Part shown: one piece after another, positions 15,346-22,220 of the stretch | Layout of the letters: every line of letters starts with the position of its first letter | Position numbering within the stretch: position 1 is the stretch's first letter | NCBI GenBank assembly: GCA_003218935.1 | Contig: QHPA01000072.1 | Coordinates: 1-27,314 of the forward strand | Direction of reading: 5' to 3' | Length of the DNA stretch: 27,314 nucleotides | From: Verrucomicrobiota bacterium | GTDB lineage: Bacteria; Verrucomicrobiota; Verrucomicrobiia; Limisphaerales; AV2 | Made by a program: the position numbers and the translations under genes | The notes under the pieces: model-generated | Databases searched by the model: none | What the model saw: only the letters and a program-made list of their open reading frames with translations | Told to the model about the DNA's origin: nothing

Positions 15346-16105
15346 TCACACCCGCTTCGGGCAGGCAACAAAAACTCTTGGCCGACCACTGTAATCGGCT
15401 TCGACCTTCTCGACAACCCACTTGTGTCGGACGAAAATTTCGTCAATCTGCTCCGCCTGCCCATCGCCAATCTCCGTCATGAGCCGGCCGGCAGGACGCA
15501 GATGCCTTGCGCCTTCCGCGGCCAGCCGACGAAAAAAATCAAGTCCGTCCGCGCCGCCGTCCAGCGCGGGGCGTGGATCGTAATCCCGCACCTCCGGCGC
15601 CAGCGCGTCAATCTCTGCGCTCGGAATGTAAGGCGGGTTGGCCACGATCAAGTCGAACGACAAACCGGACGGCAGGGCGGCGAACCCGTCTCCGAGGTGA
15701 AACTGAATGTTGCCGGTCACGCCAGCAGCCACTGCCCGTGCCGAAGTCGAGCGCAGTTGAAGGTTGAGGGTTGAGTGTCGCGAGAAATTGCCGGGCGCGT
15801 ACGGCGAGCAGCTCGGTTTCCGGACGTGGCACCAGCACGTGACCGTTTACTTTGATTTCCAATCCGCAGAAGGAGGTCGAGCCGAGGAGGTGCTGGAGCG
15901 GTTCGCGGTTGCCGCGGCGCTTGACCAGCTCCCGCACAGATTCGAGTTCCGACCCGCTCAGTTTCCGCTCGAAATCGAGATACAATTTCAGCCGCGGCAC
16001 CTGGAGAACGCGGGCCAACAACAACTCGATTTGCAGACGCGGCGAGTCCACCCCTTTTTTGGCGAGGAATTCCGCGCTGCGCTGGATCACTTCCAGAACG
16101 GTCAC
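15346..16105 (-). pseudogene. prmC: Release factor glutamine methyltransferase PrmC, broken by an internal deletion
   Basis: PrmC methylates the Gln of the GGQ motif in RF1 and RF2. The N-terminal part (from GTG 16105) is intact: helical substrate-binding domain, EPLQHLLGSTSF, VLVPRPETE and SAM motif I LDFGTGSGC. Right after GSGC the frame is lost, and the C-terminal part continues in another frame as AAGVTGNIQFHLGDGF, then the catalytic NPPYIPSAEID and RPALDGGADGLDFF, ending at 15346. The two frames meet near 15718-15730. Compared with remembered E. coli PrmC about 30 residues (motif I end to motif II) are missing; the gene is 760 bases, so the lost length is 2 modulo 3. As written, no functional protein can be made. 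An assembly error is a serious alternative. A heptamer repeat sits beside the break. Confidence 0.88.
15755..15775. repeat. Three 7-base tandem units inside prmC
   Basis: AGTTGAA, GGTTGAG, GGTTGAG in a row (plus strand). In the protein it reads TLNPQPST, just before the SAM motif, and it lies about 25-50 bases from the prmC break point. Family proteins do not normally have a fixed motif here, so it looks inserted. Confidence 0.6.
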
Positions 16106-16111
16106 GCCGAC

Positions 16112-16138
16112 AAGTTAAGTTCAAAGTTCAAAGTTCAA
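16112..16138 (-). promoter_or_regulatory. Possible promoter for the prmC-murA unit
   Basis: On the minus strand TTGAAC (16138-16133) and TAACTT (16117-16112) with a short 15-base spacer; the -10 ends six bases before GTG 16105. The -35 hexamer is itself one unit of the heptamer repeat, so gain or loss of a unit would change which hexamer is in register. Confidence 0.3.
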
Positions 16139-16147
16139 AGTTCAAAG
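16117..16147. repeat. Heptanucleotide tandem repeat upstream of prmC
   Basis: AAGTTCA repeated four times plus AAG, without a mismatch, in the 141-base gap between the divergent prmC and LysM-like genes. Its complement reads TTGAACT, a -35-like word. Seven-base units make it a candidate for slipped-strand length change. Confidence 0.9.
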
Positions 16148-16211
16148 TGTGAAGCGCTCGCCGAGGAAATTCCTGGAACGACCGGCCTCGCTCCACATGA
16201 GTTCTTACAGC

Positions 16212-16240
16212 TTGCGCCGCGCGGGCCGCGCTCCTATTTT
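16212..16240 (+). promoter_or_regulatory. Predicted promoter for the LysM-like protein gene
   Basis: TTGCGC (16212-16217) and TATTTT (16235-16240) with a 17-base spacer. The -10 ends six bases before ATG 16247, so transcription is expected to start at the A of the ATG. The best leaderless candidate in the window. Confidence 0.5.
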
Positions 16241-16246
16241 CGCGGC

Positions 16247-16936
16247 ATGAAACGAATTTCCCTTTTCCTTCTGGGCGCGGTTTGCCTGGGCTTTCCTGGC
16301 TCGGCCCAGGACAACGCCGCTCGCGCCGCCGCCGAACGCGAAGCGGCGGAGGAGCGCTACAAACTGTTGAACTCCGCGGTGGAGGGCCTGACGAGTGCAC
16401 AAGCCGATTTGCAACGCCGCCTCGGGAGCCTGGCTGACGAGGTCCGGTCTTTGCGCGCCCAGGAGTACAAGATCGATACGAGCAAATTCGTCACGCGCGA
16501 AGAGTTCAACCGCCTGGTCAAGGCCTTTGAGGAGATCGAACGGAAACGCGAAGACGACAAGAAACTGATCCGGGAAGAATTCGAGCAACTGAAAAAGGAC
16601 ATCGTTAAACTGTTGAATGCGCCTGCGCCGTGGGCGACCCAAAAGAAAAACAAAACCCAGCCTCCGGCAGAAAAGGGTTCTGAGAAGCTCGCCGAGAAGC
16701 CTTCGAGCAAACCGGACAAATCCGACAATTCAGCAGCCTCCGCGCTTCAGGAAGGCGTTTCATACACCATCGAAAAGGGAAACACATTGTTAGCCATCGT
16801 TACCGCTCACAATGAAAAGTTAAAAAGCCAGGGTAAAAAAACCTCCGTTAAACTGGTGTTGGAAGCCAATCCAGGCCTCGACGAAAAGAAGCTTCGCATC
16901 GGACAAAGCATTTTTATTCCGCTCCTTCCTGAGTAA
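16247..16936 (+). CDS. Secreted coiled-coil protein with a C-terminal LysM-like domain
   Basis: 229 residues. A signal peptide (MKRISLFLLGAVCLGFPGSAQ) directs it to the periplasm. Residues about 25-125 are rich in Glu, Lys, Arg and Leu with heptad-like spacing (ALTS-type to KREDDKKLIREEFEQLKKD), a likely coiled coil. A Lys/Pro/Ser linker runs from about 130 to 160. The last 55 residues resemble LysM: VSYTIEKGNTLLAIVTAHN, VLEANPGLDEKKLRIGQ and SIFIPLLPE. LysM domains bind peptidoglycan, so it may tether something to the cell wall; specific function unknown. ATG 16247 is chosen for the signal peptide and promoter spacing; the frame is open far upstream only as a shadow of prmC. Confidence 0.82.
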   Translation: MKRISLFLLGAVCLGFPGSAQDNAARAAAEREAAEERYKLLNSAVEGLTSAQADLQRRLGSLADEVRSLRAQEYKIDTSKFVTREEFNRLVKAFEEIERKREDDKKLIREEFEQLKKDIVKLLNAPAPWATQKKNKTQPPAEKGSEKLAEKPSSKPDKSDNSAASALQEGVSYTIEKGNTLLAIVTAHNEKLKSQGKKTSVKLVLEANPGLDEKKLRIGQSIFIPLLPE

Positions 16937-16985
16937 TGGAGGCTTTGAATCGCGCCGCATGACAGGTCTGGCTTGCGCCGGGTGG

Positions 16986-17015
16986 TTGAACGAATGGCTC
17001 GAGTCAGGGTCCAAT
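16986..17015 (+). promoter_or_regulatory. Predicted promoter for the two small membrane protein genes
   Basis: TTGAAC (16986-16991) and TCCAAT (17010-17015), spacer 18 bases. The -10 ends six bases before ATG 17022. No Shine-Dalgarno. Confidence 0.35.
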
Positions 17016-17021
17016 TGAGGC

Positions 17022-17399
17022 ATGAAGACGCTCCGTCGCGTTCACTTGTATCTCGGCTGTTTCTTTGCGCCTCTGCTCCTGTTCTACGTTATCACCGGAT
17101 GGTATCAGACGGTCAACCCGGACCGCCGCAAAGGTGTCAGCGACTCCCAGGATCTGGTCAGCCGTCTCTCGCGCGTGCATGTGGAGCAATATTACCCGAC
17201 GGAATCCGCGTCGGGCTATTCCACCCGTTTGTTTCGCGTGTTCATCGTCATCATGGCAAACGCTTTGATTGCCACGGTGATTCTGGGCATTATCCTCGCC
17301 TTCCGCACCAGTCGCAACAAATGGCCCGTCTGGCTTTCACTCGCCCTGGGCATCGCACTGCCCGTCATCCTGTTGTGGCTGGGACAAAAGCATGATTGA
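17022..17399 (+). CDS. Small multi-pass membrane protein, PepSY-associated TM-like
   Basis: 125 residues with three hydrophobic segments: about 12-28 (CFFAPLLLFYVITGWY), 72-93 (FIVIMANALIATVILGIILAF) and 101-120 (VWLSLALGIALPVILLWLG). The first, with MKTLRRVHLYLGCFFAPLL, resembles the first helix of PepSY-associated transmembrane proteins, but the PepSY domain itself is missing, so the link is weak. Function unknown. The next gene starts three bases after its stop, so the two are co-transcribed. Confidence 0.72.
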   Translation: MKTLRRVHLYLGCFFAPLLLFYVITGWYQTVNPDRRKGVSDSQDLVSRLSRVHVEQYYPTESASGYSTRLFRVFIVIMANALIATVILGIILAFRTSRNKWPVWLSLALGIALPVILLWLGQKHD

Positions 17400-17402
17400 G
17401 TT

Positions 17403-17795
17403 ATGAAACTCGCGGTGCTGATGTTGCTGGCCGCGCTCGTAGTCGGCGGCCTGTTGATCCTGCTCGCGCTGCAACTTCGCTACCGCGTCACGCAACGTCA
17501 TTTGAAAGTGACTCTCTTCGGCCTTTGCCTTCGCCGCGTCAGATTGTCCGACATCGAGCACGTGTCCAAGCGCCAGGCGAACCGGGCGGAGAGATGGTAC
17601 AACACATTGCGTCCGGCGCATCGGGTCCTCGTTGTTCGCCGTCGCCACGGCTGGTTCAAGGACTTCGTCATCACGCCGAAGAACCGCTACGTATTCAAAA
17701 CCGAGTTGGAACGCGCCCTGGCCGGGCTGCAAACTGCGGACGGAACCGGGAAACCGGAATTGGAGCACGGCTCGGCCACTAATCCCCTCGCGTAA
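17403..17795 (+). CDS. Membrane-anchored small protein with a possible PH-like domain
   Basis: 130 residues. One strong N-terminal membrane segment (VLMLLAALVVGGLLILLAL, residues 4-22), then a basic region with short strand-like pieces (YRVTQRHLKVTLFGLCLRRV, RLSDIEHVSKRQ, FVITPKNRYVFKTELERAL) whose order recalls bacterial PH-like domains. The fold assignment is tentative and function is unknown. Paired with the preceding membrane protein gene (3-base gap), no Shine-Dalgarno. Both precede the rpmE promoter. Confidence 0.72.
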   Translation: MKLAVLMLLAALVVGGLLILLALQLRYRVTQRHLKVTLFGLCLRRVRLSDIEHVSKRQANRAERWYNTLRPAHRVLVVRRRHGWFKDFVITPKNRYVFKTELERALAGLQTADGTGKPELEHGSATNPLA

Positions 17796-17828
17796 AGTTG
17801 ACCCGATTGACATCGACCAAATTGGCGC

Positions 17829-17856
17829 TTGCCAACCGGCGGACGGGTGGTAAGTT
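17829..17856 (+). promoter_or_regulatory. Predicted promoter for rpmE
   Basis: TTGCCA (17829-17834) and TAAGTT (17851-17856), spacer 16 bases. ATG 17871 is 14 bases beyond the -10, giving a leader of about 7 bases. Confidence 0.45.
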
Positions 17857-17870
17857 GCCCGGCCTTTGTT

Positions 17871-18113
17871 ATGAGAGCTGACATTCATCCAAAGTACGTG
17901 GAGGCGGAAATCCGTTGCGCCTGCGGCAACGTGATCAAGACCCGCTCCACCAAGCCGACAATTTTGATCGGCATCTGCAACGTCTGCCATCCCTTCTATA
18001 CCGGCCAGCAAAAGTTCGTCGATACCGCCGGGCGCGTGGACAAGTTCCAGCAACGCCTCGCCAAGACGCAGGCGGCGCAGGCCGCGGCTGCCACCAAGAA
18101 GAAAAAGAAGTAG
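17871..18113 (+). CDS. rpmE: 50S ribosomal protein L31, zinc-binding type
   Basis: 80 residues. L31 bridges the large and small ribosomal subunits. [20 protein letters not shown] and then [26 protein letters not shown] match the family; Cys16, Cys18, Cys37 and Cys40 form the zinc site, so this is the C+ form and not the zinc-free paralogue. The C-terminal tail is Gln/Ala-rich and ends in five lysines, longer than in E. coli. ATG 17871 is chosen by family N-terminus. An intrinsic terminator follows after 15 bases, ahead of prfA. Confidence 0.96.
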   Translation: MRADIHPKYVEAEIRCACGNVIKTRSTKPTILIGICNVCHPFYTGQQKFVDTAGRVDKFQQRLAKTQAAQAAAATKKKKK

Positions 18114-18128
18114 CTGATTTCGCCCCAA

Positions 18129-18170
18129 CCGCCCGCAGCAGTTTCGCCACTCTGCGGGCGGATATTTTTT
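18129..18170 (+). terminator. Intrinsic terminator of rpmE
   Basis: CCGCCCGCAG (18129-18138) and CTGCGGGCGG (18152-18161) form a perfect 10-bp stem with a 13-base loop, followed by ATATTTTTT. The TATTTT of the tract (18163-18168) ends eight bases before the prfA ATG, so it could also serve as a -10 element. Confidence 0.88.
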
Positions 18171-18176
18171 CCTGAA

Positions 18177-19256
18177 ATGGATTTGCGTCCCCAGATCGAC
18201 AAATTTTCCAAACGACTGGCGGAAGTCGAGACGGCGTTGAGCGATCCCAAGGTCTTCGCCAACAACCAGCGTTTCCAGGAATTGTCCCGGGAATACGCCC
18301 GGCTCAAGGAACTGGTCGAGCGGGGCTCGGGATATTTGAAAGCTGTCGCCGACCTGGAGGACAATCGCGCCTTGCTCAAGTCCGAGGCGAGCGATTCCGA
18401 GATCGCGCAAATGGCCAGAGAGGAAATCGCGCGGCTCGAAGCGGAGGAGAAGCGGCTCGCGCTCGAAGTCCAGCGCGGCATTTTGCCGCCGAACCCGGCC
18501 GACTCGCGCAACACGATTGTTGAAATCCGCGCCGGCGCGGGCGGATCCGAATCGGCGTTGTTTGCTGCCGACCTTTATCGCATGTACAGCCGCTACGCCG
18601 AATCGCGTGGCTGGGAATTGGAGACACTCGACTCCAGCCCGTCGGACCTCGGCGGTTTCAAGGAAATCATTTTCAACGTGAGCGGGCAGGACGTTTTCAA
18701 GCGGCTCAAATACGAAAGCGGAGTGCATCGCGTCCAGCGCGTGCCGGCGACCGAAGCGCAAAGCCGCATCCACACGAGCACGGCGACCGTCGCCGTGTTG
18801 CCGGAAGCGGAGGAAGTCGATGTGCAACTCAAGCCGGAGGAACTGGAGATTACCGTTTGCCGGGCATCCGGCCCCGGTGGACAGGGCGTCAACACGACCG
18901 ATTCCGCCGTGCAAGTGCTGCACAAACCGACGGGCTTGATCGTCCGTTGCGCCGATGGCCGGTCGCAGCAGAAAAACAAACAACAGGCGTTCACGGTGCT
19001 CCGCTCGCGGTTACTCGAACAAAAAGTCGCCGAGGAAAACGCAAAGTATGCCGCGCAGCGCAAGGCGCAGGTTGGCACCGGCGAGCGCAACGAACGCATC
19101 CGTACCTACAACTTTCCGCAAAACCGCGTGACCGACCACCGCATCGAATTGACGCTCTACAATCTGTCGGCGGTCATTGACGGCAACCTCGACCCGCTGA
19201 TCGAACCGCTCATGGCGCACGATTTGGAGCAGCGACTGGCCGCTTCTGCCCGATGA
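18177..19256 (+). CDS. prfA: Peptide chain release factor 1
   Basis: Recognises UAA and UAG in the ribosomal A site and triggers peptide release. 359 residues, the standard RF1 length. Seen: a helical N-terminal domain, EIRAGAGGSESALFA near 120, the codon-reading PAT tripeptide in RVQRVPATEAQSRIHTS near 190 (RF1 type; RF2 has SPF), and the GGQ motif in ASGPGGQGVNTTDSAVQ near 237, the target of PrmC methylation. The gene encoding PrmC, 2 kb away, appears broken. The stop overlaps the HAD gene start by ATGA. Confidence 0.97.
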   Translation: MDLRPQIDKFSKRLAEVETALSDPKVFANNQRFQELSREYARLKELVERGSGYLKAVADLEDNRALLKSEASDSEIAQMAREEIARLEAEEKRLALEVQRGILPPNPADSRNTIVEIRAGAGGSESALFAADLYRMYSRYAESRGWELETLDSSPSDLGGFKEIIFNVSGQDVFKRLKYESGVHRVQRVPATEAQSRIHTSTATVAVLPEAEEVDVQLKPEELEITVCRASGPGGQGVNTTDSAVQVLHKPTGLIVRCADGRSQQKNKQQAFTVLRSRLLEQKVAEENAKYAAQRKAQVGTGERNERIRTYNFPQNRVTDHRIELTLYNLSAVIDGNLDPLIEPLMAHDLEQRLAASAR

Positions 19257-19834
19257 AAATCAAAACACCGAAAGGGATCATTTTCGATTGTGATGGGACG
19301 CTGGCCGACACGATGCCGCTGCACTGGCGCGCCTGGCAGGCCATCGCCCAACGGCACCGGCTGCATTTTCCCGAAGAACGCTTCTACGAGTTGGGCGGTG
19401 TGCCAACTCGCGACATCCTCAAAATGCTGGCCCAGGAACAAGGCGTGCCGATCGACCACCTCGCGGTGGCGCACGAAAAGGAAAACGAGTATCTGCCGCT
19501 GCTTCACCAGGTGGAACCGGTCAACGCGGTCGTCGGGGTCGCGCGCGAGCATTACGGAAAGATTCCCATGGCGGTCGCTTCGGGCGGCACGAAAAAAATC
19601 ATCACGCAGGTGCTCGAACACCTCGGCATCGTAAAATTGTTCGACGCCATCGTGACCAGCGAGGACGTCACGCGCCAGAAGCCGGCGCCGGACATTTTCC
19701 TCGAAGCCGCGCGCCGCATTGGCCTCCCCCCGAAATTCTGCCGCGCTTACGAAGACACCGAGCTTGGCCTGCAGGCCATTCGTGCCGCGGGCATGGAGGC
19801 GGTGGACGTGAGGGAATTGGTTCGGAGCAGTTGA
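19253..19834 (+). CDS. HAD-superfamily phosphatase, beta-phosphoglucomutase-like
   Basis: 193 residues. HAD motif I is FDCDGTLADT near residue 11 (both Asp residues present), motif II is in VASGGTKKII near 105, motif III is KPAPDIFLEAA near 143, and motif IV is AYEDTELGLQAIRAAGM near 165. A small helical cap sits between motifs I and II, placing it with the beta-phosphoglucomutase and phosphoglycolate-phosphatase-like subfamily. The substrate is not evident; a sugar phosphate is likely. It overlaps prfA by four bases and is probably translated from the same message. Confidence 0.88.
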   Translation: MKIKTPKGIIFDCDGTLADTMPLHWRAWQAIAQRHRLHFPEERFYELGGVPTRDILKMLAQEQGVPIDHLAVAHEKENEYLPLLHQVEPVNAVVGVAREHYGKIPMAVASGGTKKIITQVLEHLGIVKLFDAIVTSEDVTRQKPAPDIFLEAARRIGLPPKFCRAYEDTELGLQAIRAAGMEAVDVRELVRSS

Positions 19835-19883
19835 GTCGTCACACGAGTCTGCGCCTCTCGGGAATTGAAGGGAGGGACAAAAC

Positions 19884-20012
19884 AGAATCGCCATCCCGGA
19901 GGATGAACGAGGATAGTCCGGCGTTTCAACGCCGGGGCACGATCAGGAGTTGCATAAGTCCCGCAGGGACGACTGACTACTCGTATGTCCTACGTCAGCT
20001 CCTATTCCTCAT
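19884..20012. repeat. Structured interspersed repeat between the HAD gene and the permease gene
   Basis: Seen: a perfect palindrome CCGGCGTT/AACGCCGG (19918-19925, 19928-19935), a second hairpin GTCCC/GGGAC (19958-19962, 19966-19970), a third pair CTGAC/GTCAG (19973-19977, 19993-19997), and AGGAG (19945-19949) able to pair with CTCCT downstream (19999-20003). The right end runs into the last codons of the permease gene. From memory, near-identical stretches (translated as the nonsense peptides PAFQRRG and SPAGTTDYS) occur many times in Verrucomicrobia and Planctomycetes genomes; only one copy is in this window. Might also end transcription of both convergent units. Limits are approximate. Confidence 0.6.
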
Positions 20013-21252
20013 TGCAAGCTTCGCGCTTCTTCCACACGTAGCGGAACATGATCACGCGCAGCGCCGCCGTCAAGGGGATGGCCAGAATGCCGCCGAGCAA
20101 GCCGCCCAGCAGCGTCGTGCCCGCCATGACCGCGATGATGATCGTGAGCGGATGCAGGCCCACGCGGTCGCCCATGATCTTCGGCGAGATGACCAGCCCT
20201 TCGAGCGTTTGCACCACGGCGAACACGGCCAGCACGCCCAGCGGATGCCACCAGTCGCCGAATTGCACGAACGCGATCACCAGCGCCATGGCGCACGTGG
20301 TGATGGCCCCGAGAAACGGGATCATCGTCAGTACCGTGGCCATGACGCCGAGCAGGAACGCGTAGGGCAGGCCGACGATGAAGAAGCCGATCGTGTAGAG
20401 GATGCCGTCACACAGTGCGACGATCACTTGTCCGCGAAAGAAAGCGATGAGGTAGTCGTTGATTGACCTGAGCACAAAAACCAGTTCGTCCTTGAACCCG
20501 GACCTCGCGATCGGCAGGTAATCGGTCCATTTCTTTTCGATGCCTTCTTTTTCGAGCAGAAAATAGAACGCGTAAACTGGTATCAACGCCAGACCGGCCA
20601 GCACGCCGAACCAGGAAGCGACTTTGGAAACCTGGCCGAAGAGCCACGCGCCAACTTTGGGGAGTATCTTCGCCAGCCAGCTAGTGGCGGACTGTAAAGC
20701 CTCGGCGTCGAGCGCCCCGCTCCAGCTCGGCGGCGCAGGTGCGCTGGAGTCCGGAGACGCAGGCGCATTGGTGGAACCTGTCTCGGCGCGGGCCATCGCG
20801 ACGGCGTTCGTGTCGGAGCTGCTTTCCGGCTGAACTTTCAGGAACTTTTGGAGGATTTTCGGCGGGTTGTTGATCCAGTCCTGCACTTTGTGCTGCACGC
20901 GCGCCGCGTAACCGGGAATCTTCTCGGCAAGTTGCCTCGTCTCGCGGACCACCTGCGGCACGACGCTGCCGAACAGAGCGAGCGCAATCACCGCCGCCAG
21001 CGCAAACACGCAAATAATGGCGCGGGTCCGCGGCACGCCGCGGCGTTCGATGAAATCAACCACTGGATCGAGCAAATAAGCCAGGACTCCCGCAACGGCC
21101 AGCGGCCACAGCACGGGAGAAAGCAAGCGCAGCGTCCTGCCGAGTCCCCAAACCGCGCCGGCGAGAACCGCCACGATGACCGCGACAGCCAGCGCCGAGA
21201 CAGCGAACCAGATGACGCGGGCTTGCTGGGGAGTGGGCGGCGGGCAATTCAT
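20002..21252 (-). CDS. AI-2E family (PerM-like) membrane transporter
   Basis: 416 residues. The family (UPF0118) is named for the AI-2 exporter TqsA, but many members are exporters or Na+/H+ antiporters of other kinds. Seen: two N-terminal membrane helices (VIWFAVSALAVAVIVAVLAG, then LSPVLWPLAVAGVLAYLLDP, followed by IERRGVPRTRAI), a third near 70-90, a long hydrophilic stretch at about 130-190 rich in Ser, Ala and Pro, and a C-terminal block with GQVIVALCDGILYTIGF, MIPFLGAI and the family hallmark ISPKIMGDRVGLHPLTII. Start ATG 21252 gives MNCPPPTPQQ; longer starts run into the inverted-repeat region. The substrate is unknown. The last codons overlap the structured repeat. Confidence 0.88.
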   Translation of the reverse strand: MNCPPPTPQQARVIWFAVSALAVAVIVAVLAGAVWGLGRTLRLLSPVLWPLAVAGVLAYLLDPVVDFIERRGVPRTRAIICVFALAAVIALALFGSVVPQVVRETRQLAEKIPGYAARVQHKVQDWINNPPKILQKFLKVQPESSSDTNAVAMARAETGSTNAPASPDSSAPAPPSWSGALDAEALQSATSWLAKILPKVGAWLFGQVSKVASWFGVLAGLALIPVYAFYFLLEKEGIEKKWTDYLPIARSGFKDELVFVLRSINDYLIAFFRGQVIVALCDGILYTIGFFIVGLPYAFLLGVMATVLTMIPFLGAITTCAMALVIAFVQFGDWWHPLGVLAVFAVVQTLEGLVISPKIMGDRVGLHPLTIIIAVMAGTTLLGGLLGGILAIPLTAALRVIMFRYVWKKREACNEE

Positions 21253-21259
21253 GCGCCGG

Positions 21260-21396
21260 GAAAACTCGAAATCCGAATCTCGAAAGTCGAACGAAAGCCG
21301 AAACCCAACTCCCAAAGTCCGACTCGGATCAGATTCCGGTTCCGGTTTGGAGTTTTGGGGTTCCTTCGGTTTTCAGATTTCGGTCTTCGGGTTTTC
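21260..21396. repeat. Long imperfect inverted repeat filling the proC-permease gap
   Basis: The left arm (21260-21286) has repeated CGAA/CCGAA words and the right arm (21370-21396) has their complements TTCGG/TTTTC; the two 27-base arms pair at about 19 of 27 positions without gaps, and the sequence between them continues the partial symmetry around 21325. The right arm touches the proC stop codon and the left arm ends eight bases before the permease ATG on the minus strand. I have seen similar CGAAATCC-type arrays in related genomes, but only one is here. Confidence 0.6.
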
Positions 21397-22213
21397 ATTG
21401 CCCTTGACCCAGCTTCTTCGATTTCTCGGACGCCGCGCGGACGGCATTCATCAGCGCACCGCGCACGCCGGCCTTCTCCAGTTCGTGCAGACCTTCAATG
21501 GTTGTGCCGCCCGGACTCGCGACCATGTCTTTTAGCGCACCGGGATGCAGGCCGGTTTCCAGCGCCATCTTCGCGCTGCCGAGCACGGTCTGTGCGGTGA
21601 GCTTCGTCGCCACGTCGCGCGGCAGGCCCGCCGCCACGCCGCCGTCGCTCAACGCTTCGATGATCAGGTAAACGTAAGCCGGCCCGCTCCCGCTTAAACC
21701 CGTGACCGCGTCGAGCAACGATTCCCTGAGCTCAAACGCCACGCCAATCGCCGAGAAAAGCTTCTGCGCCAGGCGTCCGTCCTCCACCGTCGCGTTTTTG
21801 CCGAGAGCGTAAGCGGTCGCCGAAGCGCCGACCAGCGCCGGGGTGTTCGGCATCACGCGAATGACCCGCGCGCCGCTGCCCAGGCCGCCTTCCAGCCTCG
21901 CCAGAGTCACACCGGCGGCAATGGAGATGAGCAATTGTTTCTCCGTGAATTCGCCGCCGACTTCCTTGAGCACGCCGGCGACCTGATCCGGTTTGACCGC
22001 GAGCAGCAACACGCCGGCAAATTTCAATGCTTCAAGATTTGACGCAGTGGTCTTTGCGCCGGCTTCCCTGGCGAAGGCGGAACGGGCGGCGTCGATCGGA
22101 TCACTGGCGATGATCTGGTCGGCGCCGGCCAGGTTCGCCTGAATGAATCCTTTGGCCAAAGCGGTGGCCATCTTACCCGCCCCGAGGAAGCCGATGGTGA
22201 GTTTTGCGGACAT
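21395..22213 (-). CDS. proC: Pyrroline-5-carboxylate reductase
   Basis: Last step of proline synthesis, reducing pyrroline-5-carboxylate with NAD(P)H in the cytoplasm. 272 residues, the usual length. Seen: the Rossmann nucleotide site IGFLGAGKMATALAKGF at residues 7-23, LLLAVKPDQV near 70, VIRVMPNTPALVGASATAY near 117-135, and the family signature GLSGSGPAYVYLIIEALSDGG near 167 with the substrate-binding helices after it. ATG 22213 matches the family N-terminus. It is followed by an inverted repeat and the permease gene on the same strand, so co-transcription depends on whether that repeat terminates. Confidence 0.96.
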   Translation of the reverse strand: MSAKLTIGFLGAGKMATALAKGFIQANLAGADQIIASDPIDAARSAFAREAGAKTTASNLEALKFAGVLLLAVKPDQVAGVLKEVGGEFTEKQLLISIAAGVTLARLEGGLGSGARVIRVMPNTPALVGASATAYALGKNATVEDGRLAQKLFSAIGVAFELRESLLDAVTGLSGSGPAYVYLIIEALSDGGVAAGLPRDVATKLTAQTVLGSAKMALETGLHPGALKDMVASPGGTTIEGLHELEKAGVRGALMNAVRAASEKSKKLGQGQ

Positions 22214-22220
22214 GCGCCGG

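Noticed and set aside
15764..16246. An N-terminal extension of the LysM-like protein
   Set aside because: It is antisense to prmC, and a clear signal peptide begins at ATG 16247.
17337..18983. A 548-codon open frame on the minus strand
   Set aside because: It lies opposite rpmE and prfA and the membrane protein gene; composition is that of an antisense frame in GC-rich DNA and it matches no family.
19831..20466. A plus-strand frame with the peptides PAFQRRG and SPAGTTDYS
   Set aside because: It comes from the interspersed repeat and then runs antisense to the permease gene; not a protein.
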